DNA of 64,000 bases from Candidatus Woesearchaeota archaeon (GTDB lineage: Archaea > Nanobdellota > Nanobdellia > Woesearchaeales > UBA9642), in NCBI GenBank assembly GCA_003599145.1, contig QZIT01000006.1:248001-312000 (forward strand), given 5' to 3'. This document shows, piece by piece, positions 16,388 through 24,538 of this stretch (position 1 is the stretch's first letter; every line of letters starts with the position of its first letter). Under the pieces are notes generated by a model, which searched no databases, had not been told where the DNA came from, and worked only from the letters and a program-made list of their open reading frames with translations. A program made the position numbers and the translations under genes.

Positions 16388-17371
16388 ATGATTTCTTTAG
16401 ATGGTTCTCATGGAGAAGGCGGCGGTCAGATAGTGAGAACTGCATTGGCATTAAGCACCATAACCGGAAAGCCATTTATGATTAACAATATTAGAAGCGG
16501 AAGGGAGAAATCCGGGCTTAAAAATCAGCATGTCCATTGCATCAAGGCTTTAAAGCAGCTTTGCAATGCAGAGGTTGAAGGCTGTTTTTTAGGGTCTCCT
16601 TCATTGACCTATCAGCCTAAGAAAATTGTTGCAAAAGATATCTCTATCAATATTGGCACTGCAGGTTCTATCACGCTATTCATGCAATCCGTGCTGCTTC
16701 CTTGCTTGTATGCAGATAAACCTATCTTGCTTACGGTTGAAGGAGGCACTGATGTGCGATGGGCTCAGCCTATAGATTATTTTTCTCACGTGTTTTTGAA
16801 CGTTTTACATTTGCCGGTAACCGTTGAAGTGCAAAAAAGAGGGTTTTATCCCAAAGGAGAAGGTGTTGTTGCATGCAAGATAACGCCTGCATCCCTAAAA
16901 AAAATACAGCTTCTTGAAAGAGGAGATCTTGTTGCCATTAAAGGAGTAAGTGTTGCTTCAGATGATTTGCAGGACCTGCATGTTCTTGAAAGGCAAACCA
17001 AAGCAGTTCTTGAGCTTTTTCCTGATGCAGATATTGTGCCAGATTACCAAAAAGCAAGTTCAACAGGCTCGGGAATAACGCTGTTTGCGCAGTTTGAAAA
17101 AACTATTCTTGGTGCAGATGTTCTTGGTGAAAAGGAAAAAGAATCTGAAGAACTGGGAAAAGAGGTTGCAGAAAAATTATTGCAGGAAATAAACAGCGAT
17201 GCTGTTATTGACAGCCATTGTGCAGATGCGTTAATACCTTTTTTAGGCATGGCAAAAGGAGCCTTGAAAACATCTCAAATAACAAAGCATCTCTTAAGCA
17301 ATATCTATGTCACTGAAAAATTTCTTGACGTGAAGTTTCGCATAGAAGGAACGACGGTTTTTTGCGATTAA
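16388..17371 (+). CDS. rtcA: RNA 3'-terminal phosphate cyclase
   Basis: A 327-residue RtcA enzyme that converts RNA 3'-phosphate ends to 2',3'-cyclic phosphate using ATP. The N-terminal DGSHGEGGGQIVRTALALS and RSGREKSGLKNQH are near-perfect family signatures; the middle carries RGFYPKGEG; the catalytic histidine is expected in DSHCADALIPF (about residue 277). Length is normal. It overlaps the end of the convergent coiled-coil gene by four bases. Confidence 0.95.
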   Translation: MISLDGSHGEGGGQIVRTALALSTITGKPFMINNIRSGREKSGLKNQHVHCIKALKQLCNAEVEGCFLGSPSLTYQPKKIVAKDISINIGTAGSITLFMQSVLLPCLYADKPILLTVEGGTDVRWAQPIDYFSHVFLNVLHLPVTVEVQKRGFYPKGEGVVACKITPASLKKIQLLERGDLVAIKGVSVASDDLQDLHVLERQTKAVLELFPDADIVPDYQKASSTGSGITLFAQFEKTILGADVLGEKEKESEELGKEVAEKLLQEINSDAVIDSHCADALIPFLGMAKGALKTSQITKHLLSNIYVTEKFLDVKFRIEGTTVFCD

Positions 17372-19197
17372 GCAGCGTTCATCAGTGCAAGATGAATAGC
17401 GTCGTATACTTCTCTGATTTTATTGTAGATTTTTTCTTTTTCTTTGCTTGCAATCTTTTTATTGTAATACTCTGTTTTGAGCTGGTTGTACATTTCCTGG
17501 GCTTCCCCTAATCTTCCCTGATTGACCAGCCTTTTGCAGTCTGTTATTTTTTTGTATACTTCAGGGTATGCTGTTTCAGGAATATCGAGAGCTCCATTGA
17601 TGTTCGAAACTTCTGTTAAATGTTCCTGCATGGGTCTTTCTAGTTCTTCTTCAACGTATTTTTTGAATCCTTGTTTTTCGAGCATGTCTTTTTCCTGCTG
17701 TATTTTTTGCCTGACATCATCAAGCGTTTTTCTTAATTTTTCTTCTTCATCAAGATTGCTCTTGACTTTAATTTCCTGTTTTTCTAGCAGTGTTTGCTTT
17801 GCCCTTACTGCAGATTCCTGTGCCTGTACTGATTTTGTTTTTATTTCCAAGTCGTGCAGTTTTTCCTGCAGCAATTTTCCAACGCCGTCTTGGGTTTTTT
17901 TCTGTTTTGCCAGTCTCGTTTTTTCTTTTTCAATGTCTTTAAGCTGATTTTGTAATTTTTTTTGAAGCCCTGTAATGGATGATTTTTGCCTTGCAAATTC
18001 TTCTTTTTGTTTTGCTAATGAAGTGCTTTCCTTTTGATATTTGTCGTTCCACGCATCCTGTTTTTTGCTGAGTCTGTTTTCCCGCTCGACAATGCTTTCT
18101 TTTTGTTTGTCTAAATCTGCTTCAATAGTATATAATTCTTGTCTGGCAAATTTCACTCTCTGCAAAAGCTTTAACTGCTCTTTTTTTGCAGCAAGCATTT
18201 CCTTTTTCTCCTGAGTCATGCTTTTGTCTATGCGATGTTCATAGTCTTCAAGAATTTTGAGCAATTCTGCTTTTGCTTTTTTGTTTCTGATTTCATCTGC
18301 TAATTTTTCATGCTTTAAAATATCCTTGAGCCAATTGGCAAAATCGTTTTTGTGCTCGTTGACATGATGCCTGAAGCTTTCATCATCGATGGTTTTTAAT
18401 GCATCGATTAAATCATGCAGTGATTTTAATGGCCTTCCGTTTTTCAAGTAGAAAAAATGCTCTGGCTGGATTTTTTCAGTTTTCTGTTCCGGTTTAGTGA
18501 CTATGTTTTTTATTTCCTGGCTGAGCTTTTTATGTTCATGGTCAAGATCGTCAAAATATTTTTTAATGCCCTTTTTTGGCTGAATCATTTTTGCGTTCGA
18601 AGGTATTTTTACCCATTCGTGATGCTCAGGAGCATGTTCTGTGTGTTTTTCTTGGAGGATTGGCTCTTGTTTCTCCTCTTTTTTCTGTTCTTCTCTTCTC
18701 TGTTTTTCCTCTTCTTTTAACCTTTTCTCTTCTTCTCTCTTCTCTTCAGCTTCTTTTTTGGTTCTTTCGCGCTCTTCTTTTTTTCTTTCTTCCTCTTCTT
18801 TTCTGGCTTGCTCTTTTTCTTGCTTTCGCTCTGCTTCTCTTCTTTCCTTTTCTTCTTTGGAAGGTTTTTCGTTACTCTGCGGTTCTTCTTTTGCCGTTTC
18901 GTCTAAGGCAAAATCAGGAAGCTCGTGCAATTCTTTGTCTAGCTCTTTGCTGAGCACTTCATCTTCTTCTTCTATTTTTTTGCTGGCGTGTGATTCTTTC
19001 TCTATCTCCTGCCCTATTTTGTCTAAATCAGACATATCGATATCTTCTACATGTCCAATTTCTCTATCAAGAATTTCGATGGGCTCCTGAGGCTCAGGAG
19101 GGGGCGCTACATTGACTTCCTGTTTCTTTTCCTTTTTAAATAAGCCGAAAAATCCTTTCTTCTGCTCGATAGGTCTAGGAATAGGAATATCTGCCAT
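17368..19197 (-). CDS. Large cytoplasmic coiled-coil protein
   Basis: A 609-residue protein. After MADIPIPRP and a basic GFFGLFKKEKK patch comes a highly charged Glu/Lys/Arg coiled coil (about residues 90-190), a possible folded segment around HFFYLKNGRPLKSLHDLIDA (about 250-340), a second long coiled coil (about 340-520) and a C-terminal helical hairpin (CKRLVNQGRLGEAQEMYNQL). The SD AAGGGGTGA fits ATG 19197 better than the in-frame GTG at 19203. No enzyme motif. Proteins of this build are frequent in DPANN genomes; a cytoskeletal or membrane-associated role is only a guess. Confidence 0.75.
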   Translation of the reverse strand: MADIPIPRPIEQKKGFFGLFKKEKKQEVNVAPPPEPQEPIEILDREIGHVEDIDMSDLDKIGQEIEKESHASKKIEEEDEVLSKELDKELHELPDFALDETAKEEPQSNEKPSKEEKERREAERKQEKEQARKEEEERKKEERERTKKEAEEKREEEKRLKEEEKQRREEQKKEEKQEPILQEKHTEHAPEHHEWVKIPSNAKMIQPKKGIKKYFDDLDHEHKKLSQEIKNIVTKPEQKTEKIQPEHFFYLKNGRPLKSLHDLIDALKTIDDESFRHHVNEHKNDFANWLKDILKHEKLADEIRNKKAKAELLKILEDYEHRIDKSMTQEKKEMLAAKKEQLKLLQRVKFARQELYTIEADLDKQKESIVERENRLSKKQDAWNDKYQKESTSLAKQKEEFARQKSSITGLQKKLQNQLKDIEKEKTRLAKQKKTQDGVGKLLQEKLHDLEIKTKSVQAQESAVRAKQTLLEKQEIKVKSNLDEEEKLRKTLDDVRQKIQQEKDMLEKQGFKKYVEEELERPMQEHLTEVSNINGALDIPETAYPEVYKKITDCKRLVNQGRLGEAQEMYNQLKTEYYNKKIASKEKEKIYNKIREVYDAIHLALMNAA

Positions 19198-19260
19198 GTT
19201 CACCCCTTTTTGACCAATTAGCCAGAACTCCTATATAAAGGTTTTTGTTTATATAGGAAC

Positions 19261-20226
19261 TTACACTGGAAAGAAAACGTACTTGTGCTCCTGATAAAAG
19301 ACCATATACTGGTAGTTTTTGATACTGTCTGCAAATCTTTCTTTCAGGGCATCAAGAAAAATTCTTAGGTCCTTCATATCCTTTACCTGGACATCTAATT
19401 CGATATCATCACCGCCAAGCACTTCATTGTCATAAATGATGTTGGGATGCTGTTTAATATAGGATTTTAATTGTTTATATTTTTCCTGAGTTACATTTTG
19501 CAGGTTTATATGAACTTTAAAATACTGGTATCCTAGCTTTTCTATGTTGAAAAACGTCCTGTAGCCCACAATCACTTTTTTTCTTTCTAATGCTTTTATT
19601 CTTGCCGTGACGGTTTTCGGAGTTATATGAAGTTGTTTTGCAAGCTCGAGAATGGAGACTCTTGCATTTTCCGCTAAGAGCTTTAACAGTGCAACATCTG
19701 TATCGTCGATATCTGCCGGTTGAGCTTGGCTTGCAATCAGAAATTCATGAAAGTTCTGCTTTGTTTCCAGAATATACTGTCGGGGATAATACAGCACTTT
19801 CGTAAAAATAACGAGAAGCTTTTTTTCAATGTTTCCAGTATACTGCAGCATCAGCTTCTGCCAGAGCGCGTTCATGTTTTCTGTTGTTTTTGCAAGAACG
19901 CAGATACCTATATCATAGTTGCCCTCTATGGATGCTATCCAGATGATGCTTTTTTGCTGTTTTAAAAACTCGATAATTTCCTTTTCTTTTTGAGGCGTCG
20001 TATTCTGCAGTTTAATATACAATCTAAATGAAATGTATCCTAATTTTCCCGCATCAAAAATAGTGTGGAAAGAGTTGATAATGCCCTCTTCCTGCAGCTT
20101 GTTTATTCGGTAAATGACTGCATCCTTGCTTAAGCCTACTTTTTTGGCTATTGCATGAAAAGACTGCCTGCTGTTGAGGTCTAATTGATAGAGTATTTTA
20201 CGGTCTTTGAGGTCTAAATTAAGCAT
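19261..20226 (-). CDS. Tandem Lrp/AsnC-type regulator
   Basis: A 321-residue protein made of two Lrp/AsnC units. Each has an HTH (DRKILYQLDLNSRQSFHAIAKK at the start; DVALLKLLAENARVSILELA near 178) followed by an RAM-like beta-alpha region with GKLGYISFRLYIKL and EKLGYQYFKVHINL. The typical Lrp has one unit of about 150 residues, so this is a fused duplication. A TATA-like ATATTTAAATATT about 25 bases before ATG 20226 suggests a leaderless mRNA. It is divergent from the five-gene operon and may regulate it. Confidence 0.9.
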   Translation of the reverse strand: MLNLDLKDRKILYQLDLNSRQSFHAIAKKVGLSKDAVIYRINKLQEEGIINSFHTIFDAGKLGYISFRLYIKLQNTTPQKEKEIIEFLKQQKSIIWIASIEGNYDIGICVLAKTTENMNALWQKLMLQYTGNIEKKLLVIFTKVLYYPRQYILETKQNFHEFLIASQAQPADIDDTDVALLKLLAENARVSILELAKQLHITPKTVTARIKALERKKVIVGYRTFFNIEKLGYQYFKVHINLQNVTQEKYKQLKSYIKQHPNIIYDNEVLGGDDIELDVQVKDMKDLRIFLDALKERFADSIKNYQYMVFYQEHKYVFFPV

Positions 20227-20348
20227 TAATAAGACAAATGATTATTATAATATTTAAATATTTCCTTTTTGGCGTAAAAATAGATAAAAGGTTTCTTATA
20301 GTTAATTTGTTATTATTATACAGTAATAAAAAAAAGAGGGGATACGAA

Positions 20349-20804
20349 ATGAACCAAAAAAAGAAGGGGTTGGAAAGTGTTGTTTGGGAAATGACTAAAG
20401 GCTTTGCTAAAGATGTGGCAACTGCAGGAAAAGGAGTTGCGTATCTGTTGACAGCACCAGTGATTGGAAATCTTAGTTCTGATCTTAAAAATAGAATATA
20501 TGGAACACTTACAAACGATGCAGATATGGCTTCTTATATTGCAACAGGAATATCGATGATTGCGAATACCTTTGCTTATACTTACTTAGCTGACTCCATA
20601 ACAAATGGGTATGGACCGGTAGGCTTTGTTTGTGGTTGGTTTGAAGCATTTGGACGAGGAATTGAAAGTTCCAACAAAGAGAAAAAATATGCAGCAAGCT
20701 TGATGGGCCTTGTTCCTTCTGCAATCATGCAGTATGTGGTGAACCTGTATGATGATGCAAAAACGAACTTGGAAAATAAAAATGATGAAAGAGGCGAAAA
20801 ATGA
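20349..20804 (+). CDS. Small membrane protein, first gene of a five-gene operon
   Basis: A 151-residue protein. ATG 20349 follows SD GAGGGG; the open frame extends to 20238 but those residues cross the promoter region. Hydrophobic stretches at YLLTAPVIGNL, YIATGISMIANTFAYTYLA and GPVGFVCGWFEAFGRGI suggest two or three membrane or amphipathic segments, and a Lys/Asn-rich tail. The stop overlaps the next start (ATGA). No family recognised. The short repeated N-terminus MNQKK is also seen in the next gene. Confidence 0.7.
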   Translation: MNQKKKGLESVVWEMTKGFAKDVATAGKGVAYLLTAPVIGNLSSDLKNRIYGTLTNDADMASYIATGISMIANTFAYTYLADSITNGYGPVGFVCGWFEAFGRGIESSNKEKKYAASLMGLVPSAIMQYVVNLYDDAKTNLENKNDERGEK

Positions 20805-21457
20805 ACCAAAAAAATCTCGTTGAAAGGCTTTTGGAAACTAACAGGGAAGGAAGAAAGCAGATGATTATAGAAGAAATCTGCAGGAGAGGCTACACTCCAA
20901 AAGTGCAGGAGTTTGAAGCAGAAGGCATCATCGGCTATAACGTTGTTGCAGAAACTGGCAAAGGAAAAAAAGCGGTTGTCAGCGCACATTATGACGGAGA
21001 TGGTGGTTATGATAACTTAGGCGGTGTAGCGATTGCATTAACCTTGATGGAAAAGCCATACGACAAACCTGTTGCCTTCTTGTTTTCAGATTTAGAGGAA
21101 ACAGGACAGCACGGCGCAAAAGCATACATTCAGCAGGAAAAAGACATTGCAAATAATGTAAACATCGACGGTGCAGGTGTTGGCAGTGAGATAGTTGACG
21201 TTACTGACATTAAAACCTTGCAGTTTGGAGATGTTGAAGTTCGCATCAGAAGCGATGCAACAGCGTTTGCAGAAAAAGGAATTCCTGCAAAGCATTATGC
21301 TACTTTGCCTTCAGCAGAGGCAAAACAGTACAGAGCAGGAAACATTCCTATGAAAACATGGTCAAGAGTGCATAACAATGATGGTGTGCAGGGAATAACC
21401 AGCATGGCCATCAAAAAAGCAGCAGAAAACTTGTATCAAATAATCAGAGGTGAATAA
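20801..21457 (+). CDS. M28-like zinc peptidase, cytoplasmic
   Basis: A 218-residue protein with the pattern of M28 aminopeptidases: AHYDGDGGYDNLGGVA supplies the first His/Asp and bridging Asp, SDLEETGQHGAKAY the Glu-Glu pair, NVNIDGAGVG another metal Asp and VHNNDGV the last His. It is short for M28 (usually near 300) and has no signal peptide, so the N-terminal domain is reduced. The gene is coupled to the upstream membrane protein and followed two bases later by a lipoprotein gene. Substrate unknown. Confidence 0.8.
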   Translation: MNQKNLVERLLETNREGRKQMIIEEICRRGYTPKVQEFEAEGIIGYNVVAETGKGKKAVVSAHYDGDGGYDNLGGVAIALTLMEKPYDKPVAFLFSDLEETGQHGAKAYIQQEKDIANNVNIDGAGVGSEIVDVTDIKTLQFGDVEVRIRSDATAFAEKGIPAKHYATLPSAEAKQYRAGNIPMKTWSRVHNNDGVQGITSMAIKKAAENLYQIIRGE

Positions 21458-21459
21458 AA

Positions 21460-21897
21460 ATGAAAAAAATAATAACAGGCATCGTTGTTGGATTAGTAGG
21501 ACTGTATGCTTCTGGATGTACCGTTAATAAAGAGTACGAGTTCGATGGAACTCTGAAAAACTCTGAAACAGGCACTATTGAAAAAGTTACTTGTGAACGA
21601 GACCATCTCGAGTATGAAGTTTTTGGTGAAAGCATGCATCCCGATGGTTTACGTTTGACTGTTCAAAAGGATGATAGTACTTCTATCGTATTGAACGTGG
21701 ATAACCAGAAGAGAATTTGGCGTGTTAAAGTGGAAGAAGCTGGAAAGGTCTATGAGTTGCCAATGAAAAAATATTCTCCAGCTCAGAAAGACAGCTTGCA
21801 GGTACAAGTTAACCAATACCTTTACAGAATTACAGAGGCAAAACAGGCAAGCTTAGACTCTGTGATACAAAAAACGATAGATATTATGAAGAGGTGA
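21460..21897 (+). CDS. Lipoprotein of the five-gene operon
   Basis: A 145-residue protein with signal sequence MKKIITGIVVGLVGLYASGC; Cys 20 is the lipidation site (lipobox YASGC). The mature part looks beta-rich (YEFDGTLKNSETGTIEKVTC then GLRLTVQKDDSTSIVL) and ends in a helix. A second cysteine lies in KVTCERD. SD GAGGTG precedes the ATG. No family recognised. It would place part of this operon's product on the outer face of the membrane. Confidence 0.75.
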   Translation: MKKIITGIVVGLVGLYASGCTVNKEYEFDGTLKNSETGTIEKVTCERDHLEYEVFGESMHPDGLRLTVQKDDSTSIVLNVDNQKRIWRVKVEEAGKVYELPMKKYSPAQKDSLQVQVNQYLYRITEAKQASLDSVIQKTIDIMKR

Positions 21898-21903
21898 ATG
21901 AAA

Positions 21904-22608
21904 ATGAAAGGCGTACACGAAAGACATTTCACAAACTTTATGGGAAGTCCGAAAAACACGGTGCACTATGCAGATGTTATAGGTGCAGGAGAGTTTTTTG
22001 GTCATGAAAATAGAGAAAATCCTGTTTTTGCAAGACTGGAAAAGATCGTTATAGAGCAGGCAAAGGCAGCTATCGTCTATGGAAAGCCAGTGGGTTTTGC
22101 AAGATTATTAACTCTTGCATACAATGGACAAGCTGATAAAGCTGTCCGTGAAGTTGAAAAATTCACCAAAGGCATTGAAGAAAAAGCATATGCACATGGC
22201 CGTGGAGATTTTTGCTGGCATGATACAAACCAGCTTTATGAGGGCGCTGATATCTTTCGAGGAATGAACATGAGCTTGGTAGGAAAAAAAAGAATGTATA
22301 ACTGCTCTCACCCTTACCTGTATATTGACAGCTGCTTTTTTGGCGCAAGATTGGCAGAATTAGCAGGAGATGCAAACAATGCAAGAGTGATGTATGATAG
22401 AGCAATACGGGCGTTGCGTTCAGTGACCTATAGTACATACTCGAGAACCATTCATGGCCTTGAAGGTGATATGGAGCGTGTTGATCTCTGGAAAAGGTCA
22501 ATGAAAAGAATGTACAAAAAAGGAATGATTGCATCAGCGTCTGAATCCGCTCCTGCAAACGAACAAAAATCTCTTTGGCAAAGAATAGTTTCCTATGTGA
22601 GGGAGTAA
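21904..22608 (+). CDS. Unknown helical protein of the five-gene operon
   Basis: A 234-residue protein, rich in helices, with Ala/Gly/Arg packing (ARLLTLAYNGQADKAVREVE) reminiscent of TPR-like helical hairpins. Cys and His residues are clustered in DFCWHDT and NCSHPYLYIDSCFF. No signal peptide. The start is either ATG 21898 or 21904; SD GAGGTGA at 21891-21897 gives a better distance to 21904. It is one base from the lipoprotein stop. No family recognised. Confidence 0.7.
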   Translation: MKGVHERHFTNFMGSPKNTVHYADVIGAGEFFGHENRENPVFARLEKIVIEQAKAAIVYGKPVGFARLLTLAYNGQADKAVREVEKFTKGIEEKAYAHGRGDFCWHDTNQLYEGADIFRGMNMSLVGKKRMYNCSHPYLYIDSCFFGARLAELAGDANNARVMYDRAIRALRSVTYSTYSRTIHGLEGDMERVDLWKRSMKRMYKKGMIASASESAPANEQKSLWQRIVSYVRE

Positions 22609-22609
22609 C

Positions 22610-22705
22610 ATGCAGTGCGAACTTTGCAACTATGAATGGATTGCGCGAGTGGAAAATCCTAAATCATGTCCAAGGTGCAAAAGAAGGTTTGATTATTTTT
22701 TTTGA
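22610..22705 (+). CDS. 31-residue zinc-ribbon microprotein
   Basis: The product starts MQCELCNYEW and has a second pair in SCPRCKRRF about 14 residues later, so two CxxC knuckles make a rubredoxin-like or zinc-ribbon module with almost nothing else. SD GAGGGAG lies just before the ATG, one base after the previous gene ends. The WxxRVxNPKSCPRCK pattern is familiar from small archaeal zinc-ribbon proteins. A T-run follows the stop. It is probably the last gene of the operon. Confidence 0.7.
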   Translation: MQCELCNYEWIARVENPKSCPRCKRRFDYFF

Positions 22706-22713
22706 TTTTTTTA
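22706..22713. terminator. T/A-rich spacer between convergent genes
   Basis: A run of T residues spans the end of the microprotein gene and continues to the end of the barrel-like gene on the other strand (TTTTTTTTGATTTTTT). Archaeal terminators are T-rich, so it probably ends the plus-strand operon. Confidence 0.4.
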
Positions 22714-23490
22714 TCAGAATGTTCTTGAAACGCTAAAATTTCCATACGCGTGGTGTTCAGGACCAAAGAAATAATTGACGCCAACGCCTGCGTTAAATCC
22801 ATGAATAGGTTTGCTGACCTGTAATCCAATATCTCCATAGAAAAATTCTTGTCCTTTGATTGGGCTTGCATTGGTGTATCCTAGTAATCCTGTTAATGTT
22901 CCTTCTAAATTTTCTTGATTAAACATGTGCGGGGTTGATGTTTTTCTTTGAATGTAAACAGTACTTCCTGGATTAAAGTCTTTTTCAACGACGGCAGTGA
23001 TATCTTTCCAGCTTGCCTGTGCCGTTAATCTTACTGATGCACTTTTGTCCTTGTCTCCCTGAAACTGCGGCTCAACGCTGTACGTTTGAAACTTTGCTCC
23101 GAAGAATAATTCATCAAAAATTCTGTTGGTGCCAACTTTTCCTTCAATATGCACTGAGCCTATTTGGCTAAGAGCAGGATTATAGGTGAATGATCCATGA
23201 AAACTGGTAAGCAGTTTTTTTCCTGTTGTTGGTTCTTGTGCGCCTTCTGTTACGATAGTAGGTGTTGATGTTGATTTGTAAGTAGCGTCTGCAATGATTG
23301 CGTTTTTTGCAAGCACATCTCCATCCATATAGACTCTGCCGAATTGAAATCGAGCAGCTGTTTCAATAGTAGAGGTGACTGTTCTGGTGATTGTTTTTTT
23401 CTCTATAGGTTTTTCTTCTGGTTTATCTTGACTGAATACAGGAGAAGCACATGCAAGAATTCCTAAGGTTAAGGGAACCCATATTTTCAT
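22714..23490 (-). CDS. Secreted beta-rich protein, outer-membrane-barrel-like
   Basis: A 258-residue protein with a cleavable signal (MKIWVPLTLGILACASPVFS, cleavage before QDK). The mature part alternates polar and hydrophobic residues with many Gly and aromatics (SFHGSFTYNPALSQIGSVHI; GFNAGVGVNYFFGPE) and ends in NFSVSRTF, an aromatic C-terminal residue as in bacterial outer-membrane barrels. Archaea of this type have no outer membrane of the Gram-negative kind, so the fold or its origin is unusual. A TATA box at 23512-23520 fits a leaderless mRNA. Family not recognised. Confidence 0.7.
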   Translation of the reverse strand: MKIWVPLTLGILACASPVFSQDKPEEKPIEKKTITRTVTSTIETAARFQFGRVYMDGDVLAKNAIIADATYKSTSTPTIVTEGAQEPTTGKKLLTSFHGSFTYNPALSQIGSVHIEGKVGTNRIFDELFFGAKFQTYSVEPQFQGDKDKSASVRLTAQASWKDITAVVEKDFNPGSTVYIQRKTSTPHMFNQENLEGTLTGLLGYTNASPIKGQEFFYGDIGLQVSKPIHGFNAGVGVNYFFGPEHHAYGNFSVSRTF

Positions 23491-23569
23491 ACTGGGAGAA
23501 GTTTTTTGCTGTTTATATGCTTTTTGCTATTTTTGAGGAGTACTTATAAAAGAATGCTGAAAGAGAATT

Positions 23570-23715
23570 TTAAAGTCTGAGTGATGCAAGGGGAGGTCTT
23601 CCGCCGATGGTAATTTCGCTTGGTTCTAGTGTTTTATGTTGGAAAGCTATTCTATCTAAGAATGTTCCTGCATAGTCTACTGTTTCTGGGCTTTTTAGCG
23701 AATCCTTAAAAATCT
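23570..23715 (-). pseudogene. Possible gene remnant downstream of trmB-like gene
   Basis: The minus strand after the TrmB stop has about 48 sense codons in one frame (KDSLKSPETVDYAGTFLD then LEPSEITIGGRPPLASLRL) to a TAA at 23572-23570. The composition looks coding, but there is no ATG, GTG or TTG start in frame before a stop codon. It may be the 3' end of a decayed gene, or chance. Confidence 0.3.
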
Positions 23716-24429
23716 TTACTTTTTATCGCTTATCTTCCAGAGCATCTCGAAATGTTTTTTAAATCCGGAAGCGATTTCTTGATTCTGTATAAAAATAAGA
23801 TAGAGAGTTGGAGACCAGCAAATAAGAACAACTGTGTTTGCGTAGATGCAAATAGGAGTGGGCTGAAAGTGGTCTTTGTTGATGTATCTATATTGTGTAA
23901 TATGACTTCCGTAGAGCTTAGCTCCTCTGTAGGTTATGATTCTTTCTTTTAGTTCTTTTGCCTCCGCATCTCGATAGTATTGCTGCAGTCCTGTTTCATC
24001 AAAATCGAGATACTGAGCATCGTCACTCCCAAGCGAAAGAATTTCATCTCCTTTGTCAACTGCGTCTCTGAATAAATGTCTCATTCCCTGTAATCCCTGT
24101 CTTACTTCAACAACAAAATCCTGCTTTTGCTGCGACCATAATTTTTCCAAGCTTTTACTGATTTCCTTAAAGCGCTCTGTTTTCTCTTGAAGAACCTGCA
24201 AAATTCTTTTTGGTTGCGTTGCGTTGAATGTTTTTGCGCCGTGTTTAATGATGTGACTTGCATAGCCTTTTTCAACCATTTTCATGAGGACATAATAAGT
24301 TGTTGTTCGATCATATCCTAACTCTTCAGCGACAGTGCTTGCTGCGGAATTTCCCCTTTTGAGAAGTGTTGTGTAGATTTTTGCTTCTTTTTCTTCAAAG
24401 CCTATTTCTAGCAATTCTCCGTATTCCAT
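23716..24429 (-). CDS. TrmB-family transcriptional regulator
   Basis: A 237-residue regulator. The N-terminal winged helix reads LLEIGFEEKEAKIYTTLL, then AASTVAEELGYDRTTTYYVL; a coiled coil follows (EKTERFKEISKSLEKLW) and a C-terminal effector domain of the short type (EVRQGLQGMRHLF, then GDEILSLG). TrmB proteins control sugar or redox genes in archaea. A perfect palindrome sits between its TATA box and that of the divergent EF-hand gene, so it likely controls both. Leaderless start. Confidence 0.9.
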   Translation of the reverse strand: MEYGELLEIGFEEKEAKIYTTLLKRGNSAASTVAEELGYDRTTTYYVLMKMVEKGYASHIIKHGAKTFNATQPKRILQVLQEKTERFKEISKSLEKLWSQQKQDFVVEVRQGLQGMRHLFRDAVDKGDEILSLGSDDAQYLDFDETGLQQYYRDAEAKELKERIITYRGAKLYGSHITQYRYINKDHFQPTPICIYANTVVLICWSPTLYLIFIQNQEIASGFKKHFEMLWKISDKK

Positions 24430-24457
24430 GCTATTTTTAAATCAACTAGGCTTTTAA

Positions 24458-24480
24458 ATGTTGTGATTTTTTCACAACAT
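24458..24480. promoter_or_regulatory. Palindromic operator between trmB-like and EF-hand genes
   Basis: ATGTTGTGA (24458-24466), TTTTT, TCACAACAT (24472-24480): a perfect 9-bp inverted repeat. It overlaps the minus TATA region (CTTTTAAATG, 24451-24460) on one side and abuts the plus TATA (ACATTTATATATA, 24479-24491) on the other, ideal for blocking both promoters. Confidence 0.8.
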
Positions 24481-24538
24481 ACATTTATATATAATTATTA
24501 CTTTATAGTGGCTAATAAAAAGATAAACGAGGAACACT

